Shown here: positions 56,105 through 64,000 of the stretch, in pieces
Numbering within the stretch: position 1 is the first letter of the stretch
Layout: every line of letters starts with the position of its first letter
Assembly: GCF_910592395.1 (NCBI RefSeq)
Contig: NC_088311.1
Location: forward strand, 10,294,501 to 10,358,500
Direction of reading: 5' to 3'
From: Lineus longissimus
Lineage: Eukaryota; Nemertea; Pilidiophora; Heteronemertea; Lineidae
Length of the DNA stretch: 64,000 nt
Translations under genes and position numbers: made by a program
Notes under the pieces: model-generated
What the model saw: only the letters and a program-made list of their open reading frames with translations
The model's database searches: none
Told to the model about the DNA's origin: nothing

Positions 56105-59100
56105 TCATACAGTAGCACTTTTCAGATAGTTTATTAGGCACAATGTCTGGTTAAACGTGTTTTGTAGATTCGTCCAAGCGGAAAGCTGACTTCCACTCAA
56201 TTTCCGAGCCATCTCAAGTAGGTCAGGCTCTGCTGCGATCAGTTCGGTGTGGACCTAAAAGAAAGGAAATTTGGTGAGACGTGCAGGAAAGACAATAATC
56301 TAGCATATGTCACCACCTAGAGCTGAATGAACCAAACTACCCACCCGAAAATCACTTCAGAAAAGACCTCAAATTTTCATGAATACAGGCTTGCCAGAAC
56401 AAACCAAGAGACCACACTGTTTAAGTCTGTGCCACAAGTAAATAGTTATAAACATTGACCCTGTACAGCAAACAGACATGTCAACGTGATGAAAAAAGAC
56501 CTACCGAGAATATTAATGTAGTTATTCACAACAGTAATGTTGAAATTTATGTTCAGTGTGTTTACATAGTTGAAAAGTTTCACATTCAACTTCAAATTTC
56601 AAATTTTGAATGAATGGCCTTGGGCTTTAAAGAGATAAACTGAAAGTAAACACAAAGTACCTTCAAGAATAATCCAACATAGGCTTGTGCTAGCTCAAAA
56701 TTTTTGTTTGTTGATAAAACGTATTCAATGAGTTTCATGAACTGGCTCATGAGATGAACCGAGCCGCCGCCTTCTGGGGAGAGTGAGCGTATTTCCATAT
56801 CGATCATGGACGGTCCACATTCCTTCAGCTTATTCAAGACTGCCTCATCTGAAATAACAAGTGGAATGGGAAAATCAAATGAGGATTATGTAGTTGGGAA
56901 CATGGCCCCCTAACTCAGGGAATCTGTGGGAGTGGGACCTAATCATTAATCCTATTTTCAATAAACATATTGGACCAAACTCCTTCAGGATAATCCTGAA
57001 TCCCTGTCCAAAAAAATCTGAACTTTATATTTTGGCCTACCCGGCATCCCGAAAAAACCCAATCCCCTTAGATGCAGAGGAGGCATACTTACAATCCTCA
57101 GGTTTGTCAGCACCATGGAGTAGTTTTCCCAAATCTGTGTAAGACATCAGGTTGGTCGGTAACACTCTTGACGGAGTCTGGAGAAGAAGACGTATCATTG
57201 GATATAAAGACGAACATTCTCCATTTGAATAGTTTTGGGCTGTTGGTGTGGCACAGTGGTAACATCAGCGTTGTCACCTCTGAGATCCCGGGTTTGATTC
57301 CCGGTACACTCATGTGATAGGGAGGGCGACTCTCTTCGACAGCGTAGGTTTCCTCCGGGGTCTCCGGTTTCCTCCTACTTACATTACAATCGTCCAATAT
57401 TGCTTATAGAGCTGATAATGTCCTTGTTGACGCTCAGCTCTCAACTCAATATTTTGATAGTTTATACTAACTTGAAGTATTGGCTGTCTCACAGGGTACA
57501 GCTGACATGTAACGTTGCACGATATTGTATGGCCACGTTGTGAGTAGTGCGCTTTATTGCCACTTTTAACTTTTTCACTGCCAATAACGTTTTAAAACGT
57601 TATTGAAAATAGGTCGCTAAATTGCCAATAACGTTTCAAAACGTTATCTCAGTGTTTCCATCTACTCATCAAAAAGTTAACCAAACTATTGATTCTATGT
57701 TGATTTAAACCTCCCGCCGCTGGCAGTGAAAGAGTTAATGGGATTTAACGTAATGACGTGAATGGCGATACAACGCAGAAGTGGCGATACAATATCGTGC
57801 AAGAATCAGCCAAGGATTTGGGGAAAATTCAACCAGTGGTTTGCACTCTGGATTCAAAAGCAATGCAGACAAATCATTTATGAATGGACTTGAGTTGAAG
57901 TTCTTTCACTCACCTCATCTGTCGTCTCGACCGGTTTGGCAAACTTTGGTTCCAGTCCGGCTATGGTTGGTAGGAAGAATGGAGCAGCCTTTGGAACCTT
58001 AGGAGGCTCTTTGGGTTTATTTCGTGCCTGAAATGAAAGTCATGAAATAGTATGACAGGAGGTATGCAAAAATTAGAGGCACTGCAAGTTTGGTGAAAAT
58101 ATATAAAATATACAGAATATTGAAAATAACTCAAAACAACTACCAGCAGTCGATAGTCATCCAATGTCTTGCTAAAATTCGCAAAGTCAGCCATATCACT
58201 ACTTCTGAATAAGTGGAAACGCATCATTGTTTTACTAGAGGAATACCAGCAAACAAGGTCACTCTCTTGTAGTCCATTTCACCAAAAATTGCACTCTCAT
58301 TTTCTAGGATTTCATACAGGAAATGCAGCAGCTGGATCAAATTTTACATTTCACCTAACCTAAAATTCGCCTTATTCCAAAGTATCTAAAAATACTTACT
58401 TTGTCAAAATCTGACCAAGAATGAACATTTACTGCCCCTAAACCAGCTAACTTAATATACGACAATATTCTCACCTTGATCACGTCTAAGTTGAGCAAAT
58501 TCTGCCATCTTGAATTTGGTAGCAAAGATAGCGTGACAAGCTCGTCAGATATCTGTTCTGGAGATTTGAAGTCTGAGAATTCCTCTTCATCTGCATCATC
58601 ACCATCTTCCTCACCTTCAACCTCTGTAAAGATATATTTCTAACGATCAAAACTTAGACCAGGAGACTTTGTACATTTCTTCAAATGTGGGTTGATCAGT
58701 GGGGGCAGAGTGCTTACAATGAAAACTTTGTAAGTTGGACTCTCTGAAAAACCAGTTTAATCTCCATTCCTCTGACAAGCCCTTGACCAAGCTACTTCAC
58801 CAGAAAACTAACGTTCCTGTAAAAATAGTTGCTTCTTAATTAGAAACATTGATAACCAGAAAAATTGTCAACTGAGCACAAGTGAAAGAAAGTTTTATAG
58901 TTTATAAATCATGTCCTAGGTGGCATCACTGAAAAGAGCAGGTGGTTGCCACCTAGGAGTCAGAAGGTGAACTAAAACAACTTGAGTTTCATGATTAAAG
59001 TCAGCAAATCGGTTAACCTACAATGGATACCATAAGAATGATTGGATTTTACATGAATCTAACTTCTCAAATTGACATCTTTTGGTGATGTCCATAAGAC

Positions 59101-59640
59101 ATAATTAGACATACTTGATGTCTGATAGATATTACCAGATTATCCCTTTTTACTACCAAAACAAAGAAAACTTCTAAATTTTGGATACATCTGGAGCAAA
59201 TCTGTACATCAAAAAACCCATCACTTACTCTGTTGTTTCCGTCTTGTGGTAGGCATCGTCACGACCTCTGGTTCATAATCAGACGGCAGAGGTCGTAGCG
59301 CAACGTGGCTATAGAGAGTGTTGTTTGACCACAAGTATATGCCGAGGTCATCAACGTGTGTGGTGGCAAGGAATTCGCCAGAGGAGGACATGGCCATACT
59401 TGTCACAGCGGCATCCACCATGAAACAGTCGATTAACCTATAGGAAGGATAAACAATGTAAAAAAAGAATGACATTTACCAAATATTTGTGTGGCCAATT
59501 GTTCCTTGATAAATATCATCAGAAATATCAGAGATGATGATGCATGATATGAATTTTGTGCAGATGTCATGACATAAAGGTCATTAAGACAAGCACATAG
59601 AACACAGGTGGGCCACGACACCACTTTGATGAGGATGATG

Positions 59641-59672
<32 letters not shown>

Positions 59673-62600
59673 GACTATGATGAATAGCTTATTATATTTC
59701 TGGTAACATAAATGACAAAATGAGCCTGTTGAAATTCATCCCCGAAAAGAAGATGGCTAATCTTTCAGCGAGACTCACCTCCCGGTGGGGACATCCCACG
59801 TCCTGACAGTCGCATCCATGGACGATGTAATCAGCCATCTTGAATCTGGGCTAAATGCCATATCAGTGATGCGGTTACTATGTCCGCTAAATCCTCGCAC
59901 CCTATTCCTGGTGTCGATGTCAATAAGGGCGACTGAAAAGTCGTCCAAGGCTACAGCCAACATGGAGCTACAAACAAGATATGAAGATAACTTTCAATAT
60001 TGCCAAAACAGCTAAAAAGCTAAAGTAATCTTCTTCTCCAGTGTTCGCTCTGCACTCGGAGGCGATTTTCTCCGGTATATGCAGAAATCTGGTAAAAACT
60101 GGAAAACTTCCACCCCTGAATAAGATGAATACAATTACCAACGATTCGTTCAATACAAATCTTCCAACATCTAACTCATTTCTCTTTACCTCTCTCTGTG
60201 TGCAAGAACCTGAGAAATCTGGTCTTCCATCTTTATCTCAGATAAGAACTCTTTCTTCTTGAACTTCCAAAACTTGACCAGTTTGTCTGCGCCGGCGGTG
60301 ACTGTGACTTGATTCAGGCCGTCCACAGCTAGACCTCGAACACTGGAACTATGCGCTGAAAAATATTACACCATTCAAGAAATGCGGTGTGTACTGATCC
60401 TAGTGGCTAAGTGGTTGAAGGAGATTACGCATGACCAGCGATTCAGCCTACTTCTACATTTTCTCAGGTGGTGAAAGTGTACCTGCTCATTTCCTGTCTG
60501 TAGGTCTGGCCTAGATCTGTTAGCTGGATTCCGCCTGATGAACATGTGGACAATGGGGCCCGCAATAGGGTTCCATTCAGAAACTTGCATATGAGTTGAT
60601 AATGATGTTATTGCTTTGCTACCGATTGAGACATGGGAAGGGCATTGTATTGCTTGTACGAAATTTGCTTTAAGGTGTTTGCCTTGTGAACAGAGATTGT
60701 CATTAACAGCCAGGCAGCCAGCTGAAAACATCTGCTACCCAACCGTAGAACGGAGCAACCTATTTTCGAAAATACCAAGTCAGACACATGAGCTAAACCG
60801 GCTCATTACGAAGACACTATCTGGACAATATGTTCTGTAGGAGGAAACCAGGCAACCCAGAAGAAACCAACATTGTCATAGAGAGTCACCCTCTCTATTA
60901 GATGAGAAGAGAGGGAATCAAGGCCTTGTCCTCAGAAGTGACTGGTGCCCTGTAGATTGTTCTCTGCATGAAAGACAAAACATAACTGCAAGACGTTGGA
61001 TATGGTGCATATCACTTTTTACGGTGAAACTCTTTGACTATTCTGACGGTTATCGATTGCTTCTTTAGATCAATGTATGATGTGAAATTTTAAAGTTACC
61101 TGTAGGTTTGCCGTATGATCCTCGATATAATCCCGACTGCATGTTGTAGGTGTCGACGTGGCCGGAGCTGTAGCCTATCAGGCCGAAGTTCCCACATGAT
61201 GTTATCGTCACACACTGATAGAAAAAAATATGAATTGAGTTTTGATTCAAATTCGAAAACAAGAATATTTTGTAAAATTTCGTTTTATGAGAGGTACTTC
61301 TAGAAAACGAACCGATCAGAAACGACAGGTCATTACGTAGCATTTCAAAAGATCAGACATATTGAATCTCCCATGACCTGTAGGTGAGGTTCTCTTTCAA
61401 AACAACGCATTATCTTGTTGATGTGATTGGTTTCGACATGCTTGATTCACCTCAATTCTTTCCTTCATTTTCTGGTACCAAAACCATCCTCCTCATCACC
61501 CCTAAAAAAGGCACAGAAGTGACTCGGCCCCCTAGTGAATTTGATTAGCCATCACCTCATTCATTTTAACCCCACACATGCTACATTTGAGAAGATTCTC
61601 ACCCGTGCTACCACTTTATTATATTCCCTAGACTGTGAAAACCTGTCGTGTTCCGGTTTGTATTTGCCCATGGTTGATCTGTCGTAGTTCCACGTCGTTG
61701 ACACGCGTAATCCGCGATGTGTGGCAATGATGCAGTCCCAGTCACTCTGGCGACTCATCTCTAAAAGTAAACAAGGTAACGTCTGCTAGTCCATCTGCTC
61801 ATCAGGCAAGAGTTTATCCCGGCATTAAAGCTGGCAGGTCAAATAAATTATCCTTAGTATGGCCGAGGCTGAGCATTCAGAAATGTTAACCTTTTAACCC
61901 CTGATTGTAACTTTGATCTCAAAAGTCCTCAGTCAGATTTGGAGTTTGCTACAATGCAAACACGAAATTAAACCCGTTCTCTCTAGATTCAACCAAGAGA
62001 AAACAAAAACCTCTATTTAACAGACAACATACCTGAGGCAAAGTCAGTAATGGGAGGCATCATATGCTGGTCCAATTTCAATCCCGTTTTCTTGGATTTT
62101 GCCTTGTTGAAAGAAGCTCGGCCTAAACTCCTGTTCAGTCTCTCATGGACTGTTGAAAAGGATCTCAAGGTACTGTCTTGAGCTGAAAGAAAGCCACTTC
62201 TGTTCAGAGGTTATTTGCCGAGTTATTTGCTCTTTTGGAAATGTGCCAGAAAATTTTTCATTCAAATTAGAGGCATGATGGAACAGGTTTGGCCAATATC
62301 CGAGAATTCAAACCTTCAGCAGCTGTCTCAAATGAATTCCCTGGTTGAAGAATAAATCTGACTTTATTAAACTTGAAAACATCAGTATGGGAACTGCTCC
62401 TTTTAATGTGCGTATTCGAGTTTCAGAGTATGGGCTGTCATTTTGTTATACTCAGGGTTCTGGAGTGATCAAAGTGATCATCAGAGAGGAAAATAGTATA
62501 AATACATAAAAGCAACTTCCCTCACATTATCTTTTAGAGTCTCAATCAATTATTCTCACAACTAGAAGTTCTCACCTGCGCTCAGAATAGTTTTTCCGCT

Positions 62601-63930
62601 GTTGCCATGGAAACGTATCTTGTTTGGGGGCGCACCATGTCCAGACCGTTCTCTGAGCAGACGCCCGGCGCCATCAGGTTTGTCAAAGATCCAAATCTAA
62701 AACAACAACAAAGAAGAGTAGAAAGTATTTTTTTCTTGCTCCATTCATGATTGTAGCAAGATTATAAGATAGGAAAAATTGGAAGGCACGTTTCATGCAG
62801 ATTGCTGCCACAGAGGCCAAATAGCCAAACACTTTTACAAACTGCTTGAAAAAAGGTGAGAAGTTTTCATGGAAATAAAAAAGAAATGAACAATAACGAA
62901 GATTACGCATCCGGCAATTTGATACCAAGGCTTGATCTGCTTCATCAGAAGTAACCGGCCTATCATAAAAAAGGCCTTTTAAGACTAATAAAGTAAAGGA
63001 AGTGTCATTTCTTGCGCAATAATACCAACCTTGATCGAATTATCCGACGAAGACGTGACCATGAGCGGCTCAGATGGCAGACATTTCATCCCAGTGACGG
63101 CGCCACTGTGCGACTCCCTCATCTGACACAGCAGACGCCGTTTCTCAAGGTTCCACAATGCAATGTGTCCAGGGGCACTTCCTGTTGCCATGATTGGTTC
63201 GCCATCTGCAAAAAAATTGCATAATTTCGAAGATTTGATTGGAGTTTGGTGATGTGCTGGTTGATCGGGTGCTACTTCAACTGAATTCTGGTCGTGTTCG
63301 TCTTCAAATGGAGGGTGAGTTTCAAAAAGTGAATTCCGTCCAACACCTTTATCTACACTTTTCTCACAATAATTATTGTGAAATATGTAACATTTCTTCA
63401 AAATTAGCATTCGAAAGCTTGGTGTTGGCCAAATTCATGTGATAACCACTTTTGCAAAAAAAGCTGTTTAAGTAGCTTCTTCTTCTTCTTCAGCATAAAC
63501 ACTGCACTCTCCAGTGAGTATTTCTCCTCCAAGACGGGATGCGAGGTTTTGGGCCTTGTGACTCCAACTTTGGTCAATGGCAGAGCCAAACAAATGCTAC
63601 TAATGTTTCTCACTTAGTGAGGTCTTATATTTGCCCTGGCATAAAAACCACAAACAAGGAACCCTGGTTTTAAGTCTCGTTCGAAATGACGAAGCAATTC
63701 AGGGTTAAGACATAAGGACAAAACCCACAACCTCCAGATTATGAGCCTAAAGCTCTGAACACAATGCCTCTGAACTTCCATTTATCACTGTGTTTACCTG
63801 TTCTAAATGCAATAGTCGTCACTGGTCCCCAGTCTTGCGTAAACTTCATGAGCGTCTCGTCAAACTTAAGATTATGAAGGATGATTTGTCCGTCTGCTAA
63901 ACCAATGGCCATCACATCTATAGCTGGGGC
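56105..63930 (-). CDS. WDR36: WDR36 (UTP21), partial: last 14 exons, 5' end outside window
   Basis: WDR36/Utp21 is a double WD40-propeller subunit of the UTP-B complex of the small-subunit processome, needed with U3 snoRNA for 18S rRNA maturation in the nucleolus. Exons on the minus strand: 63930-63798, 63205-63030, 62696-62576, 62182-62033, 61760-61603, 61214-61100, 60355-60190, 59967-59779, 59437-59229, 58623-58475, 58027-57914, 57177-57093, 56848-56661 and 56254-56105. Total 2103 nt, 700 codons plus stop. Diagnostic stretches: APAIDVMAIGLADGQIILHN, TLRSFSTVHERLNRSLG, GLIGYSSGHVDTYNMQSGLY RGSYGK, AVDGLNQVTV, FSGHSNRITDMAFSPDSRWL, LATTHVDDLGIYLWSN, NKPKEPPKVPKAAPFFLPTI, and the C-terminal Utp21 domain (MEIRSLSPEGGGSVHLM, NFELAQAYVGLFLK, LINYLKSATV). 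All visible introns are GT-AG. About 200 N-terminal residues should lie beyond 64000. Acidic linker EVEGEEDGDDADEEEF at 58623-58570. Confidence 0.95.
57235..57420 (+). mobile_element. tRNA-derived SINE-like repeat (family C), WDR36 intron
   Basis: A head with GTGTGGCACAGTGGTAACAT and GATCCCGGGTTTGATTCCCG (B box), then GCGACTCTCTTCGACAGCGT AGGTTTCC. Family C with 7350-7480. Confidence 0.6.
57515..57802. mobile_element. Foldback element with internal perfect palindrome, WDR36 intron
   Basis: Outer arms TTGCACGATATTGTATGGCC and GGCGATACAATATCGTGCAA are inverted, and inner arms TTTTTCACTGCCA and TGGCAGTGAAAGA are inverted. Between them sit the perfect 22-bp palindrome AATAACGTTTT/AAAACGTTATT and a near-perfect second copy. 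About 288 bp, no coding capacity. Confidence 0.7.
59628..59690. repeat. GAT trinucleotide microsatellite, WDR36 intron
   Basis: About 18 GAT/GGT triplets in a row with few interruptions. Likely length-variable. Confidence 0.9.
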
Positions 63931-64000
63931 CTGAAAGAATCATGCCATTTTATGACATAGACAATATATTTGAGTCGATCAAACCGACTCAACGAAAAAT

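Overview
The window is nuclear DNA from an animal: spliced genes with GT-AG introns, single-copy conserved genes, and many tRNA-derived SINE-like repeats, non-LTR retrotransposon remnants and hairpin MITEs. Intron size, AT-rich noncoding DNA, the repeat types and a type-2 (Ldh2-family) malate/lactate dehydrogenase, which I do not know from vertebrates, suggest a marine invertebrate, lophotrochozoan or invertebrate deuterostome. I cannot name the species. Gene identities were assigned by reading exon translations against remembered family sequences; no search was run.

Layout, strictly alternating in strand. (1) ECM29/ECPAS proteasome adaptor, + strand, 568-24214, 41 coding exons, complete. (2) Intergenic 24.2-30.1 kb with the ECM29 3' end, a 2.3-kb tandem satellite (about 95-bp monomer, higher-order period about 638 bp) and MITEs. 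(3) ITPA, inosine triphosphate pyrophosphatase, - strand, 30114-31388, 3 exons. (4) PAK1IP1, ribosome-biogenesis WD40 protein, + strand, 32256-37529, 10 exons, head-to-head with ITPA. (5) Intergenic 37.5-41.3 kb with a decayed non-LTR element and MITEs. (6) IPP/KLHL27, BTB-BACK-kelch protein, - strand, 41304-44755, 5 exons, with a partly duplicated exon. (7) Ldh2-family oxidoreductase with a likely mitochondrial presequence, + strand, 45788-50918, 10 exons, head-to-head with IPP. (8) Intergenic 50.9-56.1 kb with a minisatellite and a nested tandem duplication carrying a retrotransposon fossil. (9) WDR36/UTP21, - strand, 56105-63930, the last 14 exons only; the 5' end lies beyond the window.

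The genes do not form a pathway. PAK1IP1 and WDR36 both act in nucleolar pre-rRNA processing, ECM29 binds the 26S proteasome, IPP is a probable CUL3 adaptor, ITPA cleans the nucleotide pool and the Ldh2-like enzyme is metabolic. The less ordinary content is noncoding: a TA-flanked pogo/Tigger-like MITE family with about a dozen copies, several other foldback elements, and repeated tandem duplication of short segments that contain splice sites (four acceptor copies in the Ldh2-like gene, four donor copies in ECM29, a duplicated exon end in IPP). I found no CRISPR array, virus, operon or clearly new enzymatic system.
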